Source of the DNA: Alphaproteobacteria bacterium
GTDB lineage: Bacteria > Pseudomonadota > Alphaproteobacteria > SP197
Direction: 5' to 3'
Assembly: GCA_022822575.1 (NCBI GenBank)
Contig: JAJEBJ010000003.1
Location: 1-34,647, forward strand
Length of the DNA stretch: 34,647 nt
Below are positions 7,676 through 15,470 of the stretch, piece after piece. The position numbers were made by a program, and so were the translations under genes. The stretch's first letter is position 1. Each line of letters starts with the position of its first letter. The notes under the pieces are model-generated. The model had not been told where the DNA came from and ran no database searches. It saw only the letters and a list, made by a program, of their open reading frames with translations.

Positions 7676-9217
7676 TCAGATCCTGGCTTCGATCAGGAAC
7701 GGGCCCGGTGTCGCAAATCCTGCGGCCAGCGCCTCGTTGAATTCTTCGGCGGTGTCCGCCCGGCTGGCCTCGACGCCCATGGAATGCGACATCTCGACCC
7801 AGTCGATCTCGGGTCGGTCGAGATCGAACATGTCGTGGGCCTTCGGTCCCGGCGTGGCGCCGACATTCAGAAGCTCGGTGTGGAGAATGGCATAGGTCCG
7901 GTTGGCATAGACAACCGTGACGACATCAAGCTGTTCACGTGCCTGGGTCCACAGGGCCTGGACCGTGTAGAGCGCACTGCCATCACCGGTGAGGCAGAGC
8001 ACCTTGCGGTCGGGGCAGGCCACCGCGGCTCCCGTCGCCTCGGGTACGGCGCGGCCGATGGACCCTCCGGTTCCGAACAGCCAGTCGTGGTGCGGACAAC
8101 CGCTTGTGTAGGGGTGGAGCATGCGTCCCGATGTGATCGCCTCGTCGGAGACGATGCACCCTTCGGGCATCAGGTGGCCGATTGCCGCTGCGATCTTGTG
8201 GATGTCGAGGTCTCCTGATCCAAGGTCAGGCCTCTTCGCCGCCTCGCGGCGGGGCTCGCACCCCATGGCGCCCAGCTCATCCGCGAGTCGTTCGAGCCCA
8301 TCCACGACATCGTCAGCCACTCCCGCAAGCTCGACCGGGCGGGCCGTCTCGGGAACGAGCAGGCTCGGCTTGCCGGGATAGGCAAAGAAGGCAACCGGCA
8401 TCTTCGCGCCGACAAGAACCACATGCCGTATTCCGGCGGTGGCGGCGAGGGCGACATCAACCACATAAGGCATGCGTTCCGGGTTGACCCGGCCGGCGCC
8501 ACGCTCCGTACGGGCGCCGGCAAACTCACTCATGAGGAGAGCGCCGGTCCGCTCGGCGATGCGCCCGGCCAACTCCGCTGCATCGGCGCGCAAGGCCCGG
8601 CCGCCGAGCAGGATCAGCACCGGCTCGCCGGACGTGAGCACATCCCGGCATGCCCTGATCCGGTCCTCGTCCACACGTTGCGGCGCCGGCACACGCGGAA
8701 CCGGCGATGGGCCTTCCGCATCGTTCCAGGCCGTGTCCGCCGGAAGAACGAGGGTGGCGATCTGACCTGGCGGAGTCCGTGCCGCAGCAATCGCCGCCGC
8801 CCCGTCGGGGGCGACCGACACCGCGTCCGCGCTCGTCCTCACCCAATCGGAAACCGGCCACGCAATGCCCTCGATATCGGCTGTCAGCGGCGCATCATGG
8901 GCAATGTGGTAGGTCGCATGCTCGCCAACGATGTTGACGATGGGTGTGCGCGCCTTTCTGGCATTGTGCAGGTTGGCCAGACCGTTTCCCAGTCCGGGAC
9001 CCGTGTGGAGAAGCGTTGCCGCAGGAGCGTCCTTCATGCGTCCGTAACCATCGGCGGCGCCTGTCACCACACCCTCGAAGAGACCAAGGATGCACCGCAT
9101 GCCATCGACCTTGTCGAGGGCAGCGCAAAAGTGCATTTCCGAGGTGCCGGGATTGGTGAAGCAGGTGTCCACTCCGCCGTTGACGAGGGTACGCACGAGG
9201 CTCTCGGCCCCGTTCAT
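7676..9217 (-). CDS. ThDP-dependent enzyme, acetolactate synthase large subunit-like
   Basis: Thiamine-diphosphate enzyme of the acetolactate synthase/benzoylformate decarboxylase family. The N-terminal Pyr domain has CFTNPGTSEMHF and the activating Glu in LGLFEGVVTGAADGYGR; the central domain is compact; the C-terminal PP domain has GDGSALYTVQALWTQ ending at VVYANR (about residues 411-439), the metal-ThDP motif. It is 513 residues and has no nearby IlvH regulatory subunit, so branched-chain acetolactate synthesis is unlikely; 2-keto acid decarboxylation is more probable. The third in-frame ATG (9217) is chosen because GGAAGG sits 7 bases before it; ATGs at 9232 and 9244 are alternatives. It follows the creatininase-family gene by about 36 bases and is probably co-transcribed. 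Confidence 0.87.
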   Translation of the reverse strand: MNGAESLVRTLVNGGVDTCFTNPGTSEMHFCAALDKVDGMRCILGLFEGVVTGAADGYGRMKDAPAATLLHTGPGLGNGLANLHNARKARTPIVNIVGEHATYHIAHDAPLTADIEGIAWPVSDWVRTSADAVSVAPDGAAAIAAARTPPGQIATLVLPADTAWNDAEGPSPVPRVPAPQRVDEDRIRACRDVLTSGEPVLILLGGRALRADAAELAGRIAERTGALLMSEFAGARTERGAGRVNPERMPYVVDVALAATAGIRHVVLVGAKMPVAFFAYPGKPSLLVPETARPVELAGVADDVVDGLERLADELGAMGCEPRREAAKRPDLGSGDLDIHKIAAAIGHLMPEGCIVSDEAITSGRMLHPYTSGCPHHDWLFGTGGSIGRAVPEATGAAVACPDRKVLCLTGDGSALYTVQALWTQAREQLDVVTVVYANRTYAILHTELLNVGATPGPKAHDMFDLDRPEIDWVEMSHSMGVEASRADTAEEFNEALAAGFATPGPFLIEARI

Positions 9218-9253
9218 GACATTGCCTTCCATGAGGTTTCCCATCAGTTCTTG

Positions 9254-10000
9254 TCAGGGTTCATCGAGAAATCGGTTGAGCTTGCCGGCAAGGTCCTTCA
9301 CCGATGCATCCACCAGGCGGCGTCCCGCGTCGGGCGTGGACAGCGACGGCAGGCTGCCGATCCGCCCGTCGGGATAGCGTCTGCGGTAATCGTCCGAATC
9401 GTGGAACCCTGACCAGGCAGGCGCCCTGCCCTCAAGATTGACCTTCTTGATGTGGTCGGGAAAGGCAAACCAGGTGACCGAAACCTCGCTGCACGTCGCG
9501 TGCTCGCCCTCGTCGGCCCCATAGAGTTCTTTCGAGATTGACCGCACGCCCGCCGAATCCCACCAGTTCGACAGCGAGCAGCGCAGCGACCGTTCAACGG
9601 GCCGGGTGCGCATCGAGACCTCGGAGTGGATTTCGGCGATTGCCGCATGGATGGTGGCAATGTTCCCTCCGTGACCGTTGAGAAAAAAGAACCGGTCGAA
9701 TCCGTGACGGGCAAGGGAGATGACACAGTCCCGGATGACACTCATGAGCGTCGAGGGACGCAGGCACATTGATCCTGAAAAGCCGAGATGGTGCTGGGCG
9801 ACCCCGATGCCCAGGGTGGGCGCCACAAGGACACCGGTTTCCTCCCCAAGACGACGGGCGACGACTTCCGGACAGATGGCATCGGTTCCGATCAGGCCGC
9901 CCGGGCCGTGCTGTTCGGTGGAACCCACCGGCATGATGATGCCGGAACGCGACTCCAGGTAGTGTTCCACTTCCTGCCATGTGGAAAGACTGAGCTGCAT
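9254..10000 (-). CDS. Creatininase-family amidohydrolase
   Basis: Metal-dependent amidohydrolase of the creatininase fold. The fold also includes FAPy-type deformylases and the mycofactocin protein MftE, so creatinine need not be the substrate. Visible metal-site motifs are MPVGSTEQHGPGG with TDAI (Glu, His, Asp ligands), GVAQHHLGFSGS, FFLNGHGGN and EHATCSEVS (the C-terminal Glu). Length is 248 residues, as usual. The ATG at 10000 has GGGGGA five bases upstream and sits about 20 bases after a candidate promoter start point; the open frame continues upstream to 10114 but adds no family-like sequence. First of two genes with the ThDP enzyme. Confidence 0.87.
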   Translation of the reverse strand: MQLSLSTWQEVEHYLESRSGIIMPVGSTEQHGPGGLIGTDAICPEVVARRLGEETGVLVAPTLGIGVAQHHLGFSGSMCLRPSTLMSVIRDCVISLARHGFDRFFFLNGHGGNIATIHAAIAEIHSEVSMRTRPVERSLRCSLSNWWDSAGVRSISKELYGADEGEHATCSEVSVTWFAFPDHIKKVNLEGRAPAWSGFHDSDDYRRRYPDGRIGSLPSLSTPDAGRRLVDASVKDLAGKLNRFLDEP

Positions 10001-10027
10001 GATGTCCCCCGCCGCGCCTGCGCCAAG

Positions 10028-10055
10028 ACTATCCCGCCCGGCCATCACGGGACAA
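10028..10055 (-). promoter_or_regulatory. Candidate promoter for creatininase-ThDP pair
   Basis: Minus-strand TTGTCC (10055-10050) and GATAGT (10033-10028) are 16 bases apart, placing transcription start roughly 20 bases before the ATG at 10000. Four of six bases match consensus in each box; this is suggestive only. Confidence 0.3.
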
Positions 10056-10666
10056 TGGTAGTACCAGGGGGCAAGCGCCAGGATTTCCTGAGTTTCCTGT
10101 TTTGATGCCGGCAACGTCCGTGACGAGCCCGGGCTGCAGACAAGAGGGACAAGACGGTGGTTGGCATGACAGCAGCTTTCGCTCGGAGTTCGTCACCGCA
10201 GGGAGAATGGCCACGGAGCCCGTGAATCACCGGCTTCATTGCGAAGAACTGGCGACCCGACGCCAACACGATGATAGGCCGTGCCACCTGAATTCAGCGA
10301 TGGAAGCCACGTCTCGTCACAGGGGGGCCGCATTGCGGCCCGAAGCATCCATGTTCCGCAGATCCACATATCGGTCGTTTCGCGTTTCACCTCGCGTGGT
10401 GAAGGCAAGGGCACCCCTGCACGAGGCTGGTCGAGGTCCTGCAGGAAGTTCGATTCATGTCGCCCGGGTTAGGACCACTTCTTCAACAAGACGATGACGA
10501 TCAACGTTACAACTCAGGCTGGCACAGACGACCTGACAGTCCTTCGCCGGGCAGGGCATCCGTTGTCAGGAACCTCGCGAAACGGCATCCTGTGCCGGGC
10601 AGGTGGATTCTTGATTCCAGGAGCCGTGTCGGGCCACACTTCCGGGCGTTCAGCGACGAGGCTCCC
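10056..10666. other. Long divergent intergenic region, no gene recognised
   Basis: About 610 bases between the divergent creatininase-family gene and acs. No open frame here resembles a known protein. A short GGGCCG-CATTG-CGGCCC hairpin lies at 10325-10341 with no T-run. An ATG at 10494 opens a 58-codon frame whose TGA overlaps the acs ATG (ATGA), but it has no ribosome-binding site and no recognisable product. The size suggests regulated divergent promoters or a decayed gene; I cannot place the acs promoter with confidence. Confidence 0.4.
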
Positions 10667-12607
10667 ATGACCGACGAAGTTGTCCACAGCGTTCCATCCG
10701 GATGGGCTTCGCGGGCCCATGTCGACAACGACGCCTACCTTGCCATGTACGAGGAATCGATCCGTGACCCAGACGGATTCTGGGCACGGCACGGCCTTCG
10801 GATCGACTGGATCACACCCTACACGAAGGTCAAGAACACGACCTACGACGATGGCGTGGCAATCAGGTGGTTCGAGGACGGCGAACTCAATGTCGCGGCC
10901 AACTGCCTCGACCGGCACCTTGAGGCACGGGGCGATCAGGCGGCGATCATCTGGGAGCCGGACGATCCCGGGGAGGCCTCGCGCACGCTGACCTACCGGG
11001 ATCTCCACGAAGATGTCTGCAGGATGGCCAACGCTCTCCTCGCGATGGGCGTGGGCCGTGGCGACCGGGTCACCATCTACATGCCAATGATCCCCGAAGC
11101 GGCCTCGGCCATGCTCGCCTGCGCCCGGATCGGTGCGGTTCATTCCGTCGTGTTCGGAGGGTTCTCGCCGGACGCCCTTGCCAGCCGGATTCACGACTGC
11201 GATTCGCGCTTCCTCATCACGGCCGACGAGGGATTGCGCGGCGGCAGGAAGGTTCCACTCAAGAACAACGCGGATCAGGCGCTCAAGGATTGTCCAGATG
11301 TCAGTGCCGTCCTGGTGGTCCGCCGCACCGGCGCAGATGTGACGATGAAGGAGGGCCGAGACCACTGGTGGCATGACGTCAAGGCTTCGGCCGGCGCCGA
11401 CTGTCCGGCGGTGACCATGAACGCGGAGGATCCGCTCTTCATCCTCTATACGTCAGGTTCGACCGGCAAGCCCAAGGGAGTGCTGCACACCTCCGGCGGC
11501 TATCTCGTCTATGCCTCCATGACCCACAGCTACGTCTTCGACTATCACGATGGCGACATCTACTGGTGCACGGCCGATGTCGGCTGGGTCACCGGCCACA
11601 GCTACATCGTCTACGGGCCGCTGGCCAACGGCGCCACCACATTGATGTTCGAAGGCGTACCGAACTGGCCCGATGCCAGCCGTCACTGGCAGGTCGTCGA
11701 CAAGCACTCTGTCAACATCTACTACACGGCGCCGACGGCCATCCGCGCCCTCATGAGGGAGGGTGACGAACCGGTCACATCCACGTCGCGCGCCAGTCTG
11801 CGCCTGCTCGGCTCGGTCGGGGAACCGATCAATCCGGAAGCCTGGGACTGGTACTGGCGTGTTGTCGGCGACAGCCGCTGCCCGATCGTCGATACCTGGT
11901 GGCAGACGGAAACCGGGGGCATCCTGATCACCCCCCTGCCCGGTGCCACCGATCTCAAGCCGGGGTCCGCAACCAGACCGTTCTTCGGCGTCAGACCCGC
12001 CATCGTCGACAATGACGGCCGGGTCCTGGAAGGAGCCACCTCCGGAAATCTCTGCCTGCTGGATTCCTGGCCGGGTCAGATGCGGACGGTCTACGGCGAT
12101 CACGAGCGCTTCATCCAGACCTATTTCGCTACCTATCCCGGCAAGTACTTCACCGGTGACGGCGCCAGGAGGGACGAGGACGGCTACTACTGGATCACCG
12201 GCCGGGTGGACGACGTTCTCAATGTCTCCGGTCACCGCATGGGAACCGCCGAGGTCGAAAGCGCACTGGTCGCCCACCCCAAGGTTGCCGAGGCCGCCGT
12301 GGTCGGCGCTCCGCACGACATCAAGGGACAGGGCATCTATGCCTATGTGACGCTCAATGCCGGCGAGGAACCCGGCGACGAACTGGCGCGGGAACTCGTT
12401 CAGTGGGTGCGCAAGGGAATCGGCCCCATCGCCAGCCCGGACTGGCTGCAGTGGGCCCCCGGTCTGCCCAAGACCCGTTCAGGCAAGATCATGCGGCGCA
12501 TTCTCCGCAAGATCGCCGAAAACGACTTCGGGAACCTCGGAGACACGTCAACCCTTGCCGAACCCGGTGTCGTGGACGACCTCATCGAGAACCGGCAGAA
12601 CAGGTAG
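10667..12607 (+). CDS. acs: Acetyl-CoA synthetase (AMP-forming)
   Basis: Activates acetate with ATP and CoA through acetyl-AMP, feeding acetyl-CoA to central metabolism. ANL superfamily motifs are all present: N-terminal AYLAMYEESIRDPDGFWA as in Acs, the ATP loop YTSGSTGKPKGVLHT, DTWWQTETGGI with the tryptophan that limits the acyl pocket to small acids, YWITGRVDDVLNVSGHR, and the C-terminal KTRSGKIMRRIL. In the last, Lys607 corresponds to the lysine reversibly acetylated in other Acs enzymes. At 646 residues it matches family length. The ATG at 10667 is chosen by alignment; the frame is open 70 codons further up without family similarity. Acetyl-CoA made here would suit the ethylmalonyl-CoA pathway genes at the far end of the window. 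Followed by an Ldh-family gene after 27 bases. Confidence 0.95.
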   Translation: MTDEVVHSVPSGWASRAHVDNDAYLAMYEESIRDPDGFWARHGLRIDWITPYTKVKNTTYDDGVAIRWFEDGELNVAANCLDRHLEARGDQAAIIWEPDDPGEASRTLTYRDLHEDVCRMANALLAMGVGRGDRVTIYMPMIPEAASAMLACARIGAVHSVVFGGFSPDALASRIHDCDSRFLITADEGLRGGRKVPLKNNADQALKDCPDVSAVLVVRRTGADVTMKEGRDHWWHDVKASAGADCPAVTMNAEDPLFILYTSGSTGKPKGVLHTSGGYLVYASMTHSYVFDYHDGDIYWCTADVGWVTGHSYIVYGPLANGATTLMFEGVPNWPDASRHWQVVDKHSVNIYYTAPTAIRALMREGDEPVTSTSRASLRLLGSVGEPINPEAWDWYWRVVGDSRCPIVDTWWQTETGGILITPLPGATDLKPGSATRPFFGVRPAIVDNDGRVLEGATSGNLCLLDSWPGQMRTVYGDHERFIQTYFATYPGKYFTGDGARRDEDGYYWITGRVDDVLNVSGHRMGTAEVESALVAHPKVAEAAVVGAPHDIKGQGIYAYVTLNAGEEPGDELARELVQWVRKGIGPIASPDWLQWAPGLPKTRSGKIMRRILRKIAENDFGNLGDTSTLAEPGVVDDLIENRQNR

Positions 12608-12634
12608 TCCCGCCACGTCAGGGGAATCGGGGTC

Positions 12635-13651
12635 ATGCCGACGCTTGATGCGGATGTCCTGGAGGGCTTCTGCAAGGACATTCTCGTTGACGCCGGCATG
12701 CGTGACGGCGACGCCGGCGCGGTTGCCGCCCATCTCGTTGACGCCGAACTCAAGGACGTTGTCTCCCATGGCGTCAACAGGATTCCCTACTACCTCTCGT
12801 TTTTCGAAAGCCGCAGCGCCGAACCGGTTGCCGATATCACCGTGACACGGCACGGGCCTTCGGTAGCACGTGTCGACGGCGGCAGCGGACTTGGCATTCT
12901 GGCCATGGAACGGGCGGTCGATGAACTGATTGACATGAGACGTCACCAGCCGGTGGTTACAGCCGGTATCGTCAATGTCGCCCACACCGGGCGCATGGGC
13001 GCCTACGCCGAACGACTGGCCCGGCATGGCCTGCTGGCCATGATCTGCGGTGGCGGCGGGCGGGAGCGCTGGCGCATGGTGGCCGCCCATGGCGGTCGCG
13101 GCGGGGTGCTGTCGACCAATCCCTGGGCACTTGCCATGCCGGCTGGTGAGGCCGGATCCGTATCGGCGGATTTTGCCACCTGTGTCGTGGCAAACGGCAA
13201 GATTCGCCTGCGACGTCGAACCGGCGAGGAGGTGCCTGAAGGCTGGCTGATCGACCGCGACGGTCATCCCACCACGAATATCGATGATTATGACAACGGC
13301 GGAGCCCTGCTCCCGGCCGGCGGCCACAAGGGTTACGGTCTCGCCATTATTGGGGAGATTGTCGGAAGCGCCATGCTTGGCCCGGCATTCGAATTCAACT
13401 GGTTTATTGTCGCCATCGCCACGGACGTCTTCAGTTCAGCCGAGCACTATGACGAAAACGCACGGGCCATTGTCGAAAACCTGCGTGCCTCACCGCCCGC
13501 TCCCGGTTTCGACCGCGTGCGGGTTCCGGGCGATCCCGAAAGGGAAAGCGAATGCCGGAAACGGAAATCCGGAATCGAACTTCACTCGGAAGTCTGGCAA
13601 GGCCTCGTCGATGCTGCCCGAAAAACCGGGGTGCCGGTGCCGTTGGCCTGA
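12635..13651 (+). CDS. Ldh family (type 2 malate/L-lactate/ureidoglycolate-like) dehydrogenase
   Basis: NAD(P)H-dependent 2-hydroxy acid oxidoreductase of the Ldh_2 family, a fold unrelated to classical lactate dehydrogenase. Family features are VSHGVNRIPYYLSF (residues about 45-58, catalytic His), GIVNVAHTGRMGAYAERLA, LSTNPWALAMP, DFATCVVANGKI, and LLPAGGHKGYGLAIIGEIV near residue 230. Members act on malate, lactate, ureidoglycolate, sulfolactate or imino acids, and the substrate cannot be told here. A ribosome-binding site AGGGGA precedes the ATG. Transcribed with acs; it ends in a hairpin shared with a convergent gene. Length 338 residues is normal. Confidence 0.88.
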   Translation: MPTLDADVLEGFCKDILVDAGMRDGDAGAVAAHLVDAELKDVVSHGVNRIPYYLSFFESRSAEPVADITVTRHGPSVARVDGGSGLGILAMERAVDELIDMRRHQPVVTAGIVNVAHTGRMGAYAERLARHGLLAMICGGGGRERWRMVAAHGGRGGVLSTNPWALAMPAGEAGSVSADFATCVVANGKIRLRRRTGEEVPEGWLIDRDGHPTTNIDDYDNGGALLPAGGHKGYGLAIIGEIVGSAMLGPAFEFNWFIVAIATDVFSSAEHYDENARAIVENLRASPPAPGFDRVRVPGDPERESECRKRKSGIELHSEVWQGLVDAARKTGVPVPLA

Positions 13652-13664
13652 AGGCGGCACCGGC
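13633..13664 (-). terminator. Intrinsic terminator for the winged-helix/AT-hook gene
   Basis: A perfect 10-bp stem, GCCGGTGCCG with CGGCACCGGC, encloses a 12-base loop that contains the stop codon of the convergent Ldh gene. Read on the minus strand, the stem is followed eight bases later by TTTTT, which fits a rho-independent terminator for the minus-strand gene ending at 13672. On the plus strand there is no T-run. Confidence 0.6.
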
Positions 13665-13671
13665 CCTGACT

Positions 13672-14568
13672 TCAGCTGGCGACGTATCGATATCCGTCGC
13701 GATGCACCCTGCCTTCCTGCAGGAGGTCCTTGACAGCCCGTGTCGCGTCGGCGCCGGAAAGCGACACACCGGTCACCTGCTCGACGCCAGCACGAATGGC
13801 GGACATTTTGCAGCCTGCTTCTCCAGCCCGGGCGATGACGCCGGCAACTTCGGCCATCGCCTGCGCGACCTCGTCGGAAACAGGCTTGCGGGGACGCCCA
13901 CGCCTGGCGCCTCCCGACGGTGCCGCCGGTGCGGTCAACTCCAATTCGTCGGATCCGCCTGACGCCGGATCTTCCTCGAACGGAATCGAGTCGTCCCCGG
14001 ACTGCGCCGCCACCGGTTCCTGACCGCCATCATCCGACGGCGCTTCGGTTTCGGCCTGAACGATCTCGGGCGCGGCCTCTGCTGCAGCTTCCCCGGCAGC
14101 CACGAAGCGGTAGCCCTCGCGTCGAATGCTCATTTCCGAAAGAAGCGACTGAAGAGCATCGTCAAGCGCCTTGCGTGTCGGTTCCTCGCCCTTGCGATTG
14201 GCCAGCAATCCGCTCAGGGCTGAACGCTTGACGCCGCGTTGACCGGAACCGGAAATCGCAGCGAGAACTTTCGCAGGCGCAACCCTGTCATGTCCTCCAG
14301 TGGCTTTTCCGGAGGGCTTCCGGCCGCGCCCTTTTCCGGACCGAGTCTTGCCGGTTTTCCTGGCGGGACGCCTGCCACTCCTTGACGGCTGGCGCTCCGC
14401 AGCGACATCGCCGATCAGCGCTTGCAGGCTTTGTGCCGCCTTTTGCATTTCCTCGATGGATTTCCCGACTGTTGCAGCTTCAGCCAGCAACGTCTGGTGC
14501 CTTTCTTCTTCGGATGCAATTTCCCTGTTAATCATCTCCAGGGCTTCTGCAATCTTGGCGTTGCTCAC
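13672..14568 (-). CDS. Putative DNA-binding protein: coiled coil, two winged-helix-like modules, AT-hook
   Basis: Not a family I can name. Seen in the 298-residue protein: a predicted coiled coil (about 5-58); a Lys/Arg/Gly-rich tract (62-88, with KGRGRKP); a first module (about 95-157) ending IRREGYRFVA; an acidic Ala/Glu/Asp linker (160-215); a canonical AT-hook RRGRPRKP (222-229); and a second module (about 233-298) ending VHRDGYRYVA. The two modules share their length, helix-rich layout and the R(R/D)GYR(F/Y)VA ending, pointing to internal duplication of a winged-helix-like unit. A nucleoid-associated or transcription role is inferred. The GTG at 14568 is chosen because GGGAGA precedes it closely and the coiled coil begins directly; a frame from 14616 is also open. 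A terminator follows. Confidence 0.72.
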   Translation of the reverse strand: MSNAKIAEALEMINREIASEEERHQTLLAEAATVGKSIEEMQKAAQSLQALIGDVAAERQPSRSGRRPARKTGKTRSGKGRGRKPSGKATGGHDRVAPAKVLAAISGSGQRGVKRSALSGLLANRKGEEPTRKALDDALQSLLSEMSIRREGYRFVAAGEAAAEAAPEIVQAETEAPSDDGGQEPVAAQSGDDSIPFEEDPASGGSDELELTAPAAPSGGARRGRPRKPVSDEVAQAMAEVAGVIARAGEAGCKMSAIRAGVEQVTGVSLSGADATRAVKDLLQEGRVHRDGYRYVAS

Positions 14569-14675
14569 GTGGTCTCCCTTTCCCGGTCGCTTCGAGATTC
14601 CGGTGTACTCCAACATGCACTAAAGCCGGGGTAGGCAAACGTCAATCCTTTTGTGCAGGAAGACGAAGAATGTAC

Positions 14676-14697
14676 GCGGAACTATGGTAGGTTCCGC
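14676..14697. promoter_or_regulatory. Inverted repeat in divergent intergenic region
   Basis: Seven-base perfect arms, GCGGAAC and GTTCCGC, flank an 8-base centre, 26 bases before the methyltransferase ATG and within the 155-base space to the divergent winged-helix/AT-hook gene. It could be a protein-binding site or an RNA hairpin. A TTGACG (14645-14640, minus strand) nearby may be the -35 box of the divergent gene. Confidence 0.35.
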
Positions 14698-14723
14698 ATT
14701 CAATTGCAGCTGGAGTTCAGCAG

Positions 14724-15461
14724 ATGGCAGACAGTGACACCAAAGAAGGCTGGAGTGAGGATGATTCGCGCCACTTCATTGACTACGGCGCCTACTTTGT
14801 GCCCGAACGGGAAACACAGGTTGATACAATTTGCAGTGTCATTCCCAGTCCACAGGAAAATGCCCTCATTGTGGATATCTGCTGCGGTGAAGGTCTACTC
14901 GCTTCAGCCCTGGCCCGAAGATTCAGCAAATGCCATATCCTGGCGCTTGACGGCTCATCGGCCATGCTCGAGGCAGCAGGCAAACGCCTCGACAAAACCG
15001 GGGCATCCTGGACGACATCGATCATGGATATTGCCGATTCAGGCTGGCGGCAATTCGACCGCCCGGTCCACGCCTTCGTGTCGTCGCTTGCCGTCCACCA
15101 CCTCGACGGACCGGGAAAAGCCGGTCTGTTCAGGGATCTCGCAACTGCCCTCGCACCCGGAGGCGTGATCGTCATCTGCGATCTCGTCGAGGCGCGGAAT
15201 CAGGAAGGTCTCACGCTTTGGGAACGCCACTGGGACGACGGTGTCAGGGAAAGGGCTACCCGTCTCGATGGCAATGAGGACATGCTGCACTTCTTCCGCG
15301 AAGACGGCTGGAACTACTACAGCGATCCTGAAGCCGATCCGGTCGACATGCCATCCGGTCTGTTCGAACAGCTCAAGTGGCTGGAAGAGGCCGGTCTGGT
15401 GGATATCGATGTACACTGGCTTCTGGCCGGACACGCAATCATGTCAGCCCGCAAGCCCTGA
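14724..15461 (+). CDS. Class I SAM-dependent methyltransferase
   Basis: Rossmann-fold methyltransferase of about 245 residues. Motif I is IVDICCGEGLLASALA, with two cysteines where DxGCGxG is usual; the acidic end of strand 2 is ILALDGSSAMLEAA; motif IV-like FVSSLAVHHLDG and the post-motif LAPGGVIVICDLVE follow. The HHLDG and HFFREDGW regions resemble small-molecule or ubiquinone-type methyltransferases (Methyltransf_25/12), but the substrate is unknown. The start ATG is preceded by a weak GGAG about ten bases away. It is divergent from the winged-helix/AT-hook gene and convergent with nrdJ, with 9 bases to the nrdJ end. Confidence 0.85.
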   Translation: MADSDTKEGWSEDDSRHFIDYGAYFVPERETQVDTICSVIPSPQENALIVDICCGEGLLASALARRFSKCHILALDGSSAMLEAAGKRLDKTGASWTTSIMDIADSGWRQFDRPVHAFVSSLAVHHLDGPGKAGLFRDLATALAPGGVIVICDLVEARNQEGLTLWERHWDDGVRERATRLDGNEDMLHFFREDGWNYYSDPEADPVDMPSGLFEQLKWLEEAGLVDIDVHWLLAGHAIMSARKP

Positions 15462-15470
15462 GACCTGACG

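Noticed and set aside
10325..10341. GGGCCG-CATTG-CGGCCC hairpin
   Set aside because: Six-base stem with no T-run and no gene end nearby; not called a terminator.
10494..10670. 58-codon frame whose TGA overlaps the acs ATG
   Set aside because: The overlap is suggestive in this window, but there is no ribosome-binding site and no recognisable product.
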